The position numbers were made by a program, and so were the translations under genes. The notes under the pieces were generated by a model. It was given only the letters and a program-made list of their open reading frames with translations, did not search any database and was not told the DNA's origin. From NCBI RefSeq assembly GCF_001463905.1, contig NZ_BBWR01000005.1, positions 124,001 to 188,000 on the forward strand: 64,000 nucleotides of DNA, written 5' to 3'. Shown here one piece after another: positions 27,332 through 37,709 of the stretch. The DNA is from Aureimonas frigidaquae (GTDB taxonomy: Bacteria; Pseudomonadota; Alphaproteobacteria; Rhizobiales; Rhizobiaceae). Every line of letters begins with the position of its first letter. Positions within the stretch are counted from its first letter, which is position 1.

Positions 27332-28132
27332 ATGAAGATCATCCAGATCACCGATACGCATCTCGTCCCGTCGGGGGGCGTGGTCAACGGTGTCGACCCC
27401 GAGCGCCAGCTCCGCGCGGTGGTGGCGGATATCGTTGCGCGTCATGGCGATGCCGACCTCGTCACCATCACGGGGGACCTGTGCAATGACGGCGAGCCGG
27501 AGGCCTATCGCCTCCTGTCCGACATCGTCCGCCCGCTTGCCTGCCCCGTTCGTTTGTTGCTCGGCAATCACGATCGCCGCCCCGCCTTCCTCGACGCCTT
27601 CCCGGACCACCCGCGCGATGCCTCGGGCTATGTCCAGTCGGTGCTCGACACGCCGCATGGCCGCCTTCTCTTCCTCGACAGCCACGAGGCGGGAACGATC
27701 GGGGGCATATACGGCGCCGACCGCCTCTGCTGGCTGGAGGAGAGCCTCGCATCCGCCGGGCCCGAGCCGGTCACCGTCTTCATCCACCACCCGCCCTTCG
27801 ATGCCGGGATCGGTCATTTCGAACGGATCGGGATGCATGATGGCGGGGCGATCCTGCGGCGGCTCGCCGCCCATGCCGGCGGCGTGCGCCACATCGTGTT
27901 CGGCCATATCCACGTGCCGATGGCGGGAACGAGCGCGGAGGGGATCGCCTACAGTTCCGGCCAGTCGCCGGCGCATCGCTTCATCACCGATCTGGCGCTG
28001 CGCGACCCGTGGTGGACGAGCGGCAACCCCTGCTACCGGATCCTCATGCTGGACGGGCAGGGCCTGCGTGCCTATGGCGTGGAGGTCGGCCAGGTGCCGA
28101 CCGCGCGCGCACCGGTCTGCGACGGCCCTTGA
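27332..28132 (+). CDS. Metallophosphoesterase, GpdQ-like glycerophosphodiesterase/cyclic-nucleotide phosphodiesterase
   Basis: A 266-residue class III phosphodiesterase. The two-metal site is complete: Asp8 and His10 (TDTH), Asp49 (GDL), Asn79 and His80 (GNHD), His152/153 (IHHPP), His192 and His194 (FGHIH). Spacing matches GpdQ closely. No signal peptide, so it acts in the cytoplasm. As the last gene of the PHO-linked importer operon it probably splits imported glycerophosphodiesters to glycerol-3-phosphate and an alcohol. Cyclic AMP hydrolysis (CpdA-like) is an alternative. Confidence 0.85.
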   Translation: MKIIQITDTHLVPSGGVVNGVDPERQLRAVVADIVARHGDADLVTITGDLCNDGEPEAYRLLSDIVRPLACPVRLLLGNHDRRPAFLDAFPDHPRDASGYVQSVLDTPHGRLLFLDSHEAGTIGGIYGADRLCWLEESLASAGPEPVTVFIHHPPFDAGIGHFERIGMHDGGAILRRLAAHAGGVRHIVFGHIHVPMAGTSAEGIAYSSGQSPAHRFITDLALRDPWWTSGNPCYRILMLDGQGLRAYGVEVGQVPTARAPVCDGP

Positions 28133-28155
28133 GCCGCCCGTGAGACATTGGCGGG

Positions 28156-28959
28156 TTAAAGGCCCGCCGGAATAAAGACTGTCGGCCTGCGCGGCAGATC
28201 CCGGGCCGACAGCGTCAGGCTGTTGCCATCCATCGGCACGATGTCGAAGCGGCCCCCGAGCCGGTCGGTGAACTCGGAGATTCCCGTGGCCTGGCGGTGC
28301 ATCGGCAGCACCACTGATGCCGACAGGCGCCCGGTGATCTCGCCCATCGTGGCGAGTGTCGCCGTCAGCCCGCCATCGACGGGCACCATCACCACGTCCA
28401 GGCGCCCGATCGCCGCATAATGCCGATCCTCCAGCGCGTGGTGGAGGTGGCCGAGATGGCCGATGCACAGGCCCGCCACCTCGAAGATGAAGATCGAATT
28501 GGCATCCGGCTCCTGCGTGCCCCAGCGGCGGATGTCGGTGGTCACGTTGCGGATCAGGACGTCGCCGACGGTCAGCGCATGGCGGGCCGGCGCGCCCGCC
28601 CTGTCGCCCCAGCCCCGCAGAACATGGGCGATCCCGGGATCGGGCCTGTCCGTATAGTGCGTCCGGTGCGCCTTGTTCATGGTCACGACCATGGGCAGCG
28701 GCTCGCTGCCATAGATGCCGGAATAGTCGGTGGCGATGGTGACGCCCTCCGGCGTCTCGATCCGGTAGGTCGAGTGGCCCGCATAGGCGATCTCGACGAT
28801 CCCGGTAGAGGAGGGCGCCTGCGCATAGGCCACCTTGATGGGCGCCGGCATGGCGTTCGCCATGGCCAGGCAGGTGCTCGACACCGGCTCCTGCGCCACC
28901 GCCACGGTGGTAAAGAGGATGCCGGCCAGGAGGCCGAACGCCTTGAGCGATGCATGCAT
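28156..28959 (-). CDS. Secreted metallo-beta-lactamase-fold protein with altered metal motif
   Basis: A 267-residue protein with a signal peptide (about residues 1-22, ending AVA-QEP) and an UlaG-like MBL-fold core opening with EIAYAGHSTYRIETPEGVTI. The usual HxHxDH motif is replaced by AHRTHYTD, an H-x2-H-x2-D pattern; later HLGHLHH and VLPMHR could supply further ligands. Activity and substrate are unknown. The ATG at 28959 has GGGAG upstream; longer frames on this strand run into the divergent macA-like gene and are rejected. It stands alone, convergent with the GpdQ-like gene. Confidence 0.75.
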   Translation of the reverse strand: MHASLKAFGLLAGILFTTVAVAQEPVSSTCLAMANAMPAPIKVAYAQAPSSTGIVEIAYAGHSTYRIETPEGVTIATDYSGIYGSEPLPMVVTMNKAHRTHYTDRPDPGIAHVLRGWGDRAGAPARHALTVGDVLIRNVTTDIRRWGTQEPDANSIFIFEVAGLCIGHLGHLHHALEDRHYAAIGRLDVVMVPVDGGLTATLATMGEITGRLSASVVLPMHRQATGISEFTDRLGGRFDIVPMDGNSLTLSARDLPRRPTVFIPAGL

Positions 28960-29199
28960 GGATGAACTCCCGCTGCCACCACTGCCGAGCTTACGCGAGG
29001 GGGCTGCGCCTGCGAACCGACGGCCTTGCGGCGCAGGACACTTTCCCGTGACGCATGGTCCCTCTTGTTCCGCCCCCGCGCTTGCAACGATCGGACACAA
29101 TTTGAAAAGGAGCGGAAGGCGGCGAAGTGCTAGATCTTGCCGCAAAGGACGGCGCCGCGAAATCTGAGCGGGCGCCGGTCGAAACAGGTTCACGGCACC

Positions 29200-30414
29200 A
29201 TGCTCCAGCGCACCGAACCCCTCACCATGCGGCCCGCCGCCGCGCCGCGCCGCCGGCGGCGCGCAGGCCCGCGCATCCTGGCCGCTCTGGCGGCCTTCGG
29301 CGCGCTCGCGGCCGCCATCTTCATCGGGCTCGGCGAGCGGGGCGCCGCACCGCCATCCTACCGCTTCGCGCCGGTCCTGCGCGCCGATGTGGAAGACACG
29401 GTGGCCGCTGTCGGAACGCTCGCCGCCATACGCTCGGTGGATGTCGGCGCGCAGATTTCCGGCCAGCTCAAGACGGTGCATGTGGCCGTGGGAGACACGG
29501 TGGAGAACGGGCAGCTCCTGGCCGAGATGGACCCCGCCATTACGGTCTATACGGTGGACGCCACGCGCGCGCAGATCGCCAATCTGGAGGCGCAGATCGT
29601 CAATGCGCAGGCGCAGCTCATCCTGGCGGGTCAGACCCTGCAGCGCCAAAGGGAGCTGATCCGCGCCAATACGTCGGCCGCCAGCGCCCTGGACACGGCC
29701 GTCGCCGGCGAGGCCGCGGCGCAAGGGGCGCTCGACAGCCTGAAGGCGCAGCTGGCCGAGCGCCAGTCCGACCTTCGGCGCGCCGAGGCCAATCTCGGCT
29801 ATACGAAGATCTATTCCCCGCTGGCCGGCACGGTGGTGTCCCAAACGTCCCAGCAGGGGCAGACCCTTGCCGCCACGCAGACGGCCCCCGTCATCGTGAC
29901 GGTGGCGGATCTGTCCACCATGACGGTCGAAGCCAAGGTTTCGGAAGCCGATATCATGCGGCTGACGCCCGGCATGACCGGCTGGTTCACGACACTGGGT
30001 GGCAGCAGCGAGCGCTGGGAAGGGCGTTTGCGGCTGATCGAGCCGACGCCCGAAATCGAGAACAACGTCGTCCTGTACAAGGCGCTGTTCGACGTGCCGA
30101 ACAGGGATGGCAAGCTGATGCTCAACATGACGGCGCAGGTCTTCTTCGTGGTGGCAAAGGCCGAGAACGTGCTGACCGTGCCGGCATCGGCCGTCGAGAC
30201 CGGGCCGCAGGGCAGCGTGGTGCGCGTGCGCAGCTCGGACGGGATCGTGTCCCGCCCGGTCGAGACGGGACTGGCCACCCGCGCGGTGGTGGAGATCCGG
30301 TCCGGCCTGGCGGAGGGCGAGGAGGTCGTGACCGGCACGGATACGGCCCGCGCCGCCGCCCCCGCGGCATCCGGCCAGGGGCGCCCCCGTGGCGGCCCCC
30401 CGACCATCTTCTGA
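29200..30414 (+). CDS. macA: MacA-like periplasmic adaptor (membrane fusion protein)
   Basis: A 404-residue HlyD/RND-type adaptor. One N-terminal membrane anchor (about residues 25-45) is followed by a biotinyl-lipoyl-like domain ([20 protein letters not shown]), a coiled-coil hairpin (about 120-200) and beta-barrel domains. It lies 17 bases before a MacB-type ATPase/permease, so the two form an ABC efflux pump. No outer-membrane TolC gene is adjacent. The start is uncertain: ATG 29200 is chosen, with ATG 29227 and a TTG at 29137 as alternatives. Confidence 0.85.
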   Translation: MLQRTEPLTMRPAAAPRRRRRAGPRILAALAAFGALAAAIFIGLGERGAAPPSYRFAPVLRADVEDTVAAVGTLAAIRSVDVGAQISGQLKTVHVAVGDTVENGQLLAEMDPAITVYTVDATRAQIANLEAQIVNAQAQLILAGQTLQRQRELIRANTSAASALDTAVAGEAAAQGALDSLKAQLAERQSDLRRAEANLGYTKIYSPLAGTVVSQTSQQGQTLAATQTAPVIVTVADLSTMTVEAKVSEADIMRLTPGMTGWFTTLGGSSERWEGRLRLIEPTPEIENNVVLYKALFDVPNRDGKLMLNMTAQVFFVVAKAENVLTVPASAVETGPQGSVVRVRSSDGIVSRPVETGLATRAVVEIRSGLAEGEEVVTGTDTARAAAPAASGQGRPRGGPPTIF

Positions 30415-30431
30415 ACCGGGGAGAAGATCCT

Positions 30432-32414
30432 ATGACGGCTTCCCTTCCGACGATCGACGGCGCGGTTGCGGCCCGGGTGCGGCCGGCGCGGCTCAGCCTC
30501 AGCAATGTCGGCCGGCGCTTCGGGGCCGCTCCCTCCGAGGTCACGGTGCTGCACGATGTCAGCCTGACCATCGAGCCCGGCGAGTTCGTCGCCATCATGG
30601 GACAGTCGGGCAGCGGCAAATCCACCCTCATGAACATTCTGGGCTGTCTCGACCGGCCGAGCCAGGGGCACTACGCGATCGACGGGCAGGATGTGGCCAC
30701 GCTGTCGCCAGACGCCTTGTCGCATCTGCGGCGCGACATGTTCGGCTTCATCTTCCAGAGCTACCACCTGATCCCAGGCTCCAGCGCGCTGCGCAATGTC
30801 GAGCTGCCGGGCATCTATTCGGGCATGTCGGCCGAGGCGCGGGCCAGCCGCGCCGAGGCGCTGCTCAGCCGGCTGGGCCTGTCCGAACGGCTGGACCACC
30901 GCCCCGCGCAATTGTCCGGCGGGCAGCAGCAGCGCGTGTCCATCGCCCGGGCCTTGATGAATGGCGGCTCGATCATCCTGGCCGACGAGCCGACCGGGGC
31001 GCTCGACACGGCGTCCGGCCGTGAGGTCATGGCACTCCTGCGCAGCCTGCATGCGAGCGGGCACACGGTGATCGTCATCACCCATGATCGTGCCGTTGCG
31101 CAGGAGGCCGAACGGATCATCGAAATCCGCGATGGCCGCATCCTGTCGGACAGCGGCGCGGCGCGGCCGGTGGACAGCCCCGCGCCTGCGCGCTCGCAGG
31201 CTCCGCTTCCGGCCGGGGCCGGCATGTCCGGCCTGTCGGAGGCGGCCCGCATGGCGGGGCGCTCGCTCGCGGCGCAGCCGCTGCGCACGCTCCTGACCCT
31301 TCTCGGCATGATGATCGGCGTGTCCGCCGTCATCGTCATGCTGGCCATCGGCAACGGTTCGCGGCAGGACGTGGTGGACCGCATCAGCGCCATGGGGTCG
31401 AACCAGCTTCTGGTTCGGCCCGGGGCCCCTGGCCAGCGCACGCCCGACGGCGTCACCGCGACGCTCGTTCCCGACGATGCACGCGCCATCGCCGCCCTGC
31501 CCAATGTCGCGGCCGTGGTGCCGGAAATCCAGGGCAGCGTCACGCTGCGGGCGGGGGCGGTGGACTATCAGTCGACCGCTTCGGGGACGTGGCCGGACTT
31601 TCCCGATGCGCGCAACTGGCCGCTCGCCACGGGCACCTTCGTGACGCAGGCGGACGAGCGCAGCTACGCGCCGACGCTCGTGCTCGGCCGCACCGTCGCC
31701 GATATCCTGTTCCCGGACGGGCGTGACCCGGTCGGCCAGTATGTGCTCGTCAACGCCAACCCGTTCCTCGTCGTCGGCACCATGTCGCAAAAGGGTGCGT
31801 CGCCCATGGGAACCGACCAGGACGACATCGTCTTCGTTCCCCTGTCCACCGGCGGCCTGCGCCTGTTCGGCCAGCGGCACCTGCGCTCCATATCGGTCAT
31901 GGTGGAGGATACGTCCCGCATCGATGCGACGCAGGCTCAGATTCAGGATCTCCTGGATGCGCGCCACCATGTCCGCGATACGAGCATCCGCAACATGGCC
32001 TCGCTTCTCGACGCCGTCAGTCAGACGGCCTCGACCATGACGATCCTGCTCGGTTCGGTGGCGGCAATCTCGCTTCTGGTCGGGGGCATCGGCATCATGA
32101 ACATCATGCTGGTGAACGTGACCGAGCGCACGCGTGAGATCGGCATCCGCATGGCGGCCGGCGCCTCACGCGGGGACATACTGCGCCAGTTCAACACGGA
32201 GGCGGTCGTCGTCTCGGCCATCGGTGGCGGGGTCGGCTGTATCATCGGCCTCGGCGTCGCGCTCGCCTTGCGCTCCCTCGGCATATCGACCGCGATCACC
32301 GCCGGCCCGGTTCTGATCGCCTTCGGGACCGCCTTCCTGTCCGGACTCGTCTTCGGCTACCTGCCCGCACGCAAGGCGGCGCGGCTCGATCCGGCCGCAG
32401 CGCTGACCAGCTAG
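30432..32414 (+). CDS. macB: MacB-like ABC exporter (ATPase fused to FtsX-type permease)
   Basis: A 660-residue fusion. The N-terminal ABC domain has Walker [10 protein letters not shown] (about residues 56-64), signature [15 protein letters not shown] and Walker [12 protein letters not shown]. The C-terminal half has the MacB arrangement: one helix near residue 295, a large periplasmic domain, then three helices including [20 protein letters not shown] and a final DPAAAL. GGGGAG precedes the ATG. With the MacA-like protein it probably exports peptides, macrolide-like compounds or siderophores; the substrate is unknown. Confidence 0.92.
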   Translation: MTASLPTIDGAVAARVRPARLSLSNVGRRFGAAPSEVTVLHDVSLTIEPGEFVAIMGQSGSGKSTLMNILGCLDRPSQGHYAIDGQDVATLSPDALSHLRRDMFGFIFQSYHLIPGSSALRNVELPGIYSGMSAEARASRAEALLSRLGLSERLDHRPAQLSGGQQQRVSIARALMNGGSIILADEPTGALDTASGREVMALLRSLHASGHTVIVITHDRAVAQEAERIIEIRDGRILSDSGAARPVDSPAPARSQAPLPAGAGMSGLSEAARMAGRSLAAQPLRTLLTLLGMMIGVSAVIVMLAIGNGSRQDVVDRISAMGSNQLLVRPGAPGQRTPDGVTATLVPDDARAIAALPNVAAVVPEIQGSVTLRAGAVDYQSTASGTWPDFPDARNWPLATGTFVTQADERSYAPTLVLGRTVADILFPDGRDPVGQYVLVNANPFLVVGTMSQKGASPMGTDQDDIVFVPLSTGGLRLFGQRHLRSISVMVEDTSRIDATQAQIQDLLDARHHVRDTSIRNMASLLDAVSQTASTMTILLGSVAAISLLVGGIGIMNIMLVNVTERTREIGIRMAAGASRGDILRQFNTEAVVVSAIGGGVGCIIGLGVALALRSLGISTAITAGPVLIAFGTAFLSGLVFGYLPARKAARLDPAAALTS

Positions 32415-32446
32415 CGACGGGGCGGCCTGGTGCGGGCTGGCGCGGC

Positions 32447-33490
32447 TCAGGCCGCCTGCCAGACTGCCTCATAGACCGCCGCCAGCTCCTCAACCTCGCG
32501 CGCCAGCGGAAAGTCCTCTTGTGCATGGGCAAAGGCGGCGCGCGCTGCGGCCGCCAGGCGCTCGGGATCGTCCAGGAAGTCCGCGATGCCCGCCATCAGC
32601 GCGGCGGCGTCGTCGGCGGGAACGATCGTCCCGCAGCCGGGCGCGACCACATCGGAAAAGACGCCCACATCGGCCGCGACGACGGGCACGCCGCTGGCCA
32701 TGGCCTCCAGGGGGGTCAGCCCGAAGCCTTCCCAGCGCTGCGGCGCGACGAAGAGGTCGAGCGTACGGTAATGCGGCGCGACATCCGGGAATTCCCCAAG
32801 AAAGAGGATCCGGTCGGAAAGGCCCGCGGTAGCGATGTCTGCGCGCAGCCTGGCCTCGAAAGCGCGGTGCTCGGCCGTTGCCCGGCCGCAGATGATGGCC
32901 TGCCATTGCGGACGCTGCGGCAGCAGCGCGATCATCGCCGCCACGAAAAGATCGGTGCCCTTCTGCGCGCGGATCCGCCCGAAGCAGCCGATGGTGCGCC
33001 GCTCGGGCAGGCCGAGCTCCTCGCGGGCGGCATCGCGGCTGGCCGGTGGGTGGAAGCGCTGCAGGTCGATGCCATGCATGACCACGTGGTGCGGCACGCT
33101 CAGGTAATCCGCCGTCTTGCGGCTCGTGGCGATGACGCCATTCATGCGGTTGATCAGGAAGCGGGTCCAGCCCGTGTGGCGCCGCTGCGAGGCGGAGGTG
33201 AAGACGAGCTTCAACGGCATGCGCAGGAGATCCCGCAACACGACCCCGGCGAGCATTTCCACGTTGCGGCGCGCATGCCAGATGCGGAATGGCCGGCCAT
33301 GCGGCCGGCGCCACAGCGCCGGCAGCATGCGCAGCGGAAGGCGCGGAACATGCGGCGGCAGGCCCGGCCCGAGCGCCACCGCCTTCGAACGCGCGGCCTG
33401 CAGCGGCAGGAGCTGGATGATGGTCGAGGTGACACCCGACAGGCGGCGCTTGAAGTTCGGCGCGATCACCAGAATGTCGGATGTTCGCAT
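32447..33490 (-). CDS. lpcC: Family 4 glycosyltransferase, probable LPS core mannosyltransferase LpcC
   Basis: A 347-residue GT4 enzyme with the N-terminal segment VIAPNFKRRLSGVTSTIIQL and the C-terminal nucleotide-sugar motif PQRWEGFGLTPLEAMASGVP. The opening segment and the greA neighbour recall rhizobial LpcC, which adds mannose to Kdo in the lipopolysaccharide inner core. It follows greA by 17 bases, so it may be transcribed with it. Its 3' end faces macB. Assignment beyond GT4 rests on recall of the family. Confidence 0.75.
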   Translation of the reverse strand: MRTSDILVIAPNFKRRLSGVTSTIIQLLPLQAARSKAVALGPGLPPHVPRLPLRMLPALWRRPHGRPFRIWHARRNVEMLAGVVLRDLLRMPLKLVFTSASQRRHTGWTRFLINRMNGVIATSRKTADYLSVPHHVVMHGIDLQRFHPPASRDAAREELGLPERRTIGCFGRIRAQKGTDLFVAAMIALLPQRPQWQAIICGRATAEHRAFEARLRADIATAGLSDRILFLGEFPDVAPHYRTLDLFVAPQRWEGFGLTPLEAMASGVPVVAADVGVFSDVVAPGCGTIVPADDAAALMAGIADFLDDPERLAAAARAAFAHAQEDFPLAREVEELAAVYEAVWQAA

Positions 33491-33507
33491 GCCGCTGATC
33501 CCGCGCG

Positions 33508-33981
33508 TCAGGCCCAGCGGATTTCGAGCACCTCGTAGGACCGTGCGCCGCCCGGCGCGGCGACCTCCACCGTGTCGCCCTCGCTCTTGCCGATCAGGGC
33601 ACGGGCGATGGGGGAGGTGATGGAGATCCGGCCGTTCTTCACGTCGGCTTCCTGCTCGCCGACGATCTGGTAGGTCTTCTCTTCTTCCGTGTCCTCGTCC
33701 ACGAGCTTGACCGTGGCTCCGAACTTGACGCGATCGCCCGACAGCTTGCTGAGGTCGATCACCTCCGCACGGGCCAGGAGATCCTCCAGCTCGGCGATGC
33801 GCCCTTCGTTCAGGCTCTGCGCCTCCTTGGCGGAATGGTATTCGGCATTCTCCGACAGGTCGCCATGCGCGCGGGCCTCGGAAATCGCGGTGATGATGCG
33901 CGGGCGTTCTTCCTGCTGCCGGCGGCGAAGCTCTTCCTTGAGAGCTTCGAAGCCCGAGGTGGTCATAGGAACCTTTTCCAT
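33508..33981 (-). CDS. greA: Transcription elongation factor GreA
   Basis: A 157-residue GreA. The N-terminal coiled coil (about residues 5-75) carries the tip motif [18 protein letters not shown], whose acidic residues stimulate RNA polymerase transcript cleavage; the C-terminal FKBP-like domain contains [18 protein letters not shown]. The start at 33981 gives the normal family length and has AAGG eight bases upstream; a longer frame to 34158 would overlap carB. It lies downstream of carB on the same strand. Confidence 0.95.
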   Translation of the reverse strand: MEKVPMTTSGFEALKEELRRRQQEERPRIITAISEARAHGDLSENAEYHSAKEAQSLNEGRIAELEDLLARAEVIDLSKLSGDRVKFGATVKLVDEDTEEEKTYQIVGEQEADVKNGRISITSPIARALIGKSEGDTVEVAAPGGARSYEVLEIRWA

Positions 33982-34117
33982 GCCGATACCCTTGCTCGCC
34001 GCCGCGGTGGAGGCCTGACGGCGGCGATACGAATTAAAAGAAAGACCGGCGCCCTGGGGCGCCAGCCTCAACAGAATCATTTCTGCCTGCTGATCAAACA
34101 CCCCGGAGGGCGGAAGT

Positions 34118-37100
34118 TCAAGCCGCCGGAAAGTAGGACTGGAGCGAGCGCACTTCAAGATTGCCGGCCCGCAGGGCCGCGATCGCCTCCGCCGCCGCCG
34201 CCATTCCGGCCAGGGTCGTGTAGTAGGGGACCTTGTGCATCAGGGCGGCGCGGCGCAGCGAACGCGAATCCGAAACCGCCTTGGCGCCTTCGGTCGTGTT
34301 GAGGACGATCTGCATCTGACGGTTGCGGATCGCATCCTCGATATGCGGCCGGCCTTCCAGCACCTTGTTCACCTTGTCGGCGACGATCCCATGCTCGGCC
34401 AGGAAGGCCTGCGTGCCCTTGGTCGCCGAGACGCTGAAGCCCAGTTCCACCAGCTTGCGGATGGGCCCGAGCACGGCCGTCTTGTCGGCATCGCGCACCG
34501 ACACGAAGACGCTGCCGTCGCGCGGCAGGTCCACCCCGGCGCCGAGCTGCGCCTTGGCGAAGGCCAGCGCATAATCCACGTCGAGCCCCATGACCTCGCC
34601 CGTGGAGCGCATTTCAGGCCCCAGCAGCGTGTCGACGCCGGGGAAGCGCGCAAAGGGGAAGACCGCTTCCTTGACCGCGATATGGCGCAGGTTCTTCACG
34701 TCCGGGCGGCCGCCATAGGCCGCAAAGGCGCTTTCCAGCGTTTCGCCTGCCATGACGCGCGCGGCGATCTTGGCGACGGGGGCGCCGATGGTCTTAGCCA
34801 CGAAGGGCACCGTGCGGGAGGCGCGGGGGTTCACCTCCAGAACGTAGATGTCCTCACCCTTGATGGCGAACTGGACATTCATGAGCCCACCCACCTTGAG
34901 CGCGATGGCCATGGCGCGGGTCTGTTCCTCCAGCGCGTCGGTGATGGCGGTCGACAGCGAATGGACGGGCAGGGAGCAGGCGGAATCGCCCGAATGGATG
35001 CCCGCCTCTTCAATATGTTCCATGATGCCGGCAACGAAGGTGTCCGTGCCGTCGCACAGGCAGTCGACATCCACCTCGATCGCGTCGGACAGGTAGGAGT
35101 CGATCAGCACCGGCGACTTGCCGGACACGACGACGGCTTCCTTCATGTAGCGTTCGAACTGCGCATCGTGCCGCACGATCTCCATGGCGCGCCCGCCCAG
35201 CACATAGGAGGGGCGGATGACGACGGGATAGCCGATCCGCTCCACGATGGCGCGGGCTTCCTCGACCGAGCGGGCAATGCCGTTTTCGGGCTGGCGCAGA
35301 TCGAGCGCGTGGAGAAGCTTCTGGAAACGGTCGCGGTCCTCGGCCAGATCGATCGCATCGGGCGAGGTGCCCAGGATGGGAATGCCGGCCTTTTCCAGCG
35401 CTTCGGCGAGCTTGAGGGGCGTCTGCCCGCCGAACTGCACGATGACGCCCAGGAGCGTCCCGCGCTCCTGTTCGGCCCGCAGGATCTCCAGAACGTCCTC
35501 GGCCGTCAGCGGCTCGAAATAGAGCCGATCCGACGTGTCGTAATCGGTCGACACGGTTTCCGGGTTGCAGTTGATCATGATGGCTTCCAGCCCCGCATCC
35601 TTCAGGGCGAAGGCCGCGTGGCAGCAGCAATAGTCGAACTCGATGCCCTGGCCGATCCGGTTGGGACCGCCGCCCAGGATCACGACCTTGCGCCGGTCGC
35701 TCACCTCGGCTTCCGAGCGGGGCATGCCGGCAAAGGGCAATTCGTAGGTCGAGTACATGTAGGGCGTGGGAGAGGCGAACTCCGCCGCGCAGGTGTCGAT
35801 CCGCTTGAAGACCGGCCGCACGTCGAGCCGCGCCCGCAGCTCGGACACGGCCTCGGCGCTCGTACCCGCCAGGCGGGCGAGCCGCGCATCGGAAAAGCCC
35901 ATGCTCTTCAGGTAACGCAGGTTCTGCGCATCCTGCGGCAGGCCATGCTCGCGGATCCGCGCCTCGGTCGCCACGATCGCTTCCAGCTTGTCGAGGAACC
36001 AGGGGTCGATCTTGCAGGCCTGATGGATCCGGTCCTTGCCCATGCCCATGCGCAGGGCCTGTGCGACCATGCGCAGCCGGTCGGGCGTCGGCCGGCCGAG
36101 CGCTTCGAGGACCGCATTGGTGTCGTCGTCCTCGCCCAGGCCGGGGATCTCGATGTCGTCGAGCCCTTCGAGCCCGGTTTCCAGGCCGCGCAGCGCCTTC
36201 TGCAGCGATTCCTCGAAGGTCCGGCCGATGGCCATGACCTCACCCACCGACTTCATGGCGGTGGTCAGGGTCGGCTCGGCGCCCGGGAACTTCTCGAAGG
36301 CGAAGCGCGGCACCTTAGTGACGACGTAGTCGATGGAGGGTTCGAAGCTCGCCGGTGTGGCGCCGCCGGTGATGTCGTTCTTGAGTTCGTCCAGCGTGTA
36401 GCCGACGGCCAGCTTGGCCGCCACCTTGGCGATCGGGAAGCCCGTCGCCTTGGAGGCCAGCGCCGAGGAGCGCGACACGCGGGGGTTCATCTCGATCACG
36501 ACGAGGCGGCCGTCGGCCGGGTTCACGGCGAACTGCACGTTCGAGCCGCCGGTTTCCACCCCGATCTCGCGCAGGACCGCGATCGAGGCGTTGCGCATGA
36601 CCTGGTATTCCTTGTCGGTCAGCGTCAGCGCCGGGGCCACGGTGATGGAATCGCCCGTATGCACGCCCATCGGATCGATGTTCTCGATGGAGCAGACGAT
36701 GATGCAGTTGTCGGCGCGGTCGCGCACGACCTCCATCTCGTATTCCTTCCAGCCGAGCACGGATTCCTCGATGAGGACTTCCGTCGTGGGGGAGGCGTCG
36801 AGCCCGCCTTCCACGATCTCGAAGAATTCCGACCGGTTATAGGCGATGCCGCCGCCGGTCCCGCCCATGGTGAAGGAGGGGCGGATGATGGCCGGCAGGC
36901 CGACAGCCTCCAGTCCCTCGGCCGCAGCGGCGAGCGCCCGCGCCATGTAGCGCTGCTTGCGGTCGGTTTCGGCAAGGTTCCACTGGTTCTCGAGCTGCGC
37001 CAGGGCGGCGTCCCGCTCGGGGCCGGCCTCGAGCGTGCGGATGATCTCGGCGCGCTTTTCCTCGTGCACCAGCCGGTCGGCATGCTTGGCTTCGGTGGCG

Positions 37101-37549
37101 TTGGCCAGGAAGGAGCGGGGCGTCGCCAGGCCGATCCGGCCCATCGCCTCGCGGAAGAGGGCGCGATCCTCGGCCATGTCGATCGCGGTGGCGTCGGCGC
37201 CGATCATCTCCACGCCATAGGTGTCGAGCACGCCCATGCGCTTGAGGGAGAGGGCCGTGTTCAGCGCGGTCTGCCCGCCCATGGTCGGCAGGATCGCATC
37301 GGGGCGTTCCTTGGCGATGATCCGGGCCACGACGTCCGGGGTGATGGGCTCGATATAGGTGGCGTCAGCCAGGTCCGGATCCGTCATGATGGTCGCCGGA
37401 TTGGAGTTGACCAGGATGATCCGGTAGCCTTCCTCACGCAGGGCCTTGCAGGCCTGCGTTCCGGAATAGTCGAACTCGCATGCCTGACCGATGATGATGG
37501 GGCCCGCGCCGACGATGAGGATGGATTTGATATCGTTGCGTTTGGGCAT
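34118..37549 (-). CDS. carB: Carbamoyl-phosphate synthase large subunit
   Basis: A 1143-residue CarB with two homologous ATP-grasp halves. The first half opens with [20 protein letters not shown] and the second with [19 protein letters not shown]; the C-terminal MGS-like allosteric domain contains [17 protein letters not shown]. It makes carbamoyl phosphate from bicarbonate, ATP and glutamine-derived ammonia for pyrimidine and arginine synthesis. It lies 160 bases downstream of carA; a TATAAG element read on the minus strand at about 37647-37642 could provide its own promoter. Confidence 0.97.
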   Translation of the reverse strand: MPKRNDIKSILIVGAGPIIIGQACEFDYSGTQACKALREEGYRIILVNSNPATIMTDPDLADATYIEPITPDVVARIIAKERPDAILPTMGGQTALNTALSLKRMGVLDTYGVEMIGADATAIDMAEDRALFREAMGRIGLATPRSFLANATEAKHADRLVHEEKRAEIIRTLEAGPERDAALAQLENQWNLAETDRKQRYMARALAAAAEGLEAVGLPAIIRPSFTMGGTGGGIAYNRSEFFEIVEGGLDASPTTEVLIEESVLGWKEYEMEVVRDRADNCIIVCSIENIDPMGVHTGDSITVAPALTLTDKEYQVMRNASIAVLREIGVETGGSNVQFAVNPADGRLVVIEMNPRVSRSSALASKATGFPIAKVAAKLAVGYTLDELKNDITGGATPASFEPSIDYVVTKVPRFAFEKFPGAEPTLTTAMKSVGEVMAIGRTFEESLQKALRGLETGLEGLDDIEIPGLGEDDDTNAVLEALGRPTPDRLRMVAQALRMGMGKDRIHQACKIDPWFLDKLEAIVATEARIREHGLPQDAQNLRYLKSMGFSDARLARLAGTSAEAVSELRARLDVRPVFKRIDTCAAEFASPTPYMYSTYELPFAGMPRSEAEVSDRRKVVILGGGPNRIGQGIEFDYCCCHAAFALKDAGLEAIMINCNPETVSTDYDTSDRLYFEPLTAEDVLEILRAEQERGTLLGVIVQFGGQTPLKLAEALEKAGIPILGTSPDAIDLAEDRDRFQKLLHALDLRQPENGIARSVEEARAIVERIGYPVVIRPSYVLGGRAMEIVRHDAQFERYMKEAVVVSGKSPVLIDSYLSDAIEVDVDCLCDGTDTFVAGIMEHIEEAGIHSGDSACSLPVHSLSTAITDALEEQTRAMAIALKVGGLMNVQFAIKGEDIYVLEVNPRASRTVPFVAKTIGAPVAKIAARVMAGETLESAFAAYGGRPDVKNLRHIAVKEAVFPFARFPGVDTLLGPEMRSTGEVMGLDVDYALAFAKAQLGAGVDLPRDGSVFVSVRDADKTAVLGPIRKLVELGFSVSATKGTQAFLAEHGIVADKVNKVLEGRPHIEDAIRNRQMQIVLNTTEGAKAVSDSRSLRRAALMHKVPYYTTLAGMAAAAEAIAALRAGNLEVRSLQSYFPAA

Positions 37550-37709
37550 CTTGGATCCGTCTGTTCGTTCGTGCGCGCATGCATCCGCGCCGGGAAACGG
37601 CCGGATGGCGATCGGGAGTCGTGAATTTGGCTAAGGCCGCCTTATAGGCGAGGCGGCGGCGGGACGGAAGGGGGCAGGTCCAAGCGATTTCGCCCGCCCC
37701 CCGCCCATC

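Noticed and set aside
25832-28468. An 878-codon minus-strand frame across the binding-protein and phosphodiesterase genes
   Set aside because: It covers two plus-strand genes with signal peptide, metal ligands and ribosome sites; the frame is a codon-bias artefact.
32421-32455. Inverted repeat GCGGCCTG/CAGGCCGC between macB and lpcC as a terminator
   Set aside because: Long GC-rich loop, no T run, and one arm lies inside the end of lpcC.
34235-37624. A frame of more than 1100 codons opposite carB
   Set aside because: It lies wholly on the antisense strand of a gene with clear CarB motifs; its composition is typical of GC-rich antisense frames and no family motif is recognisable.
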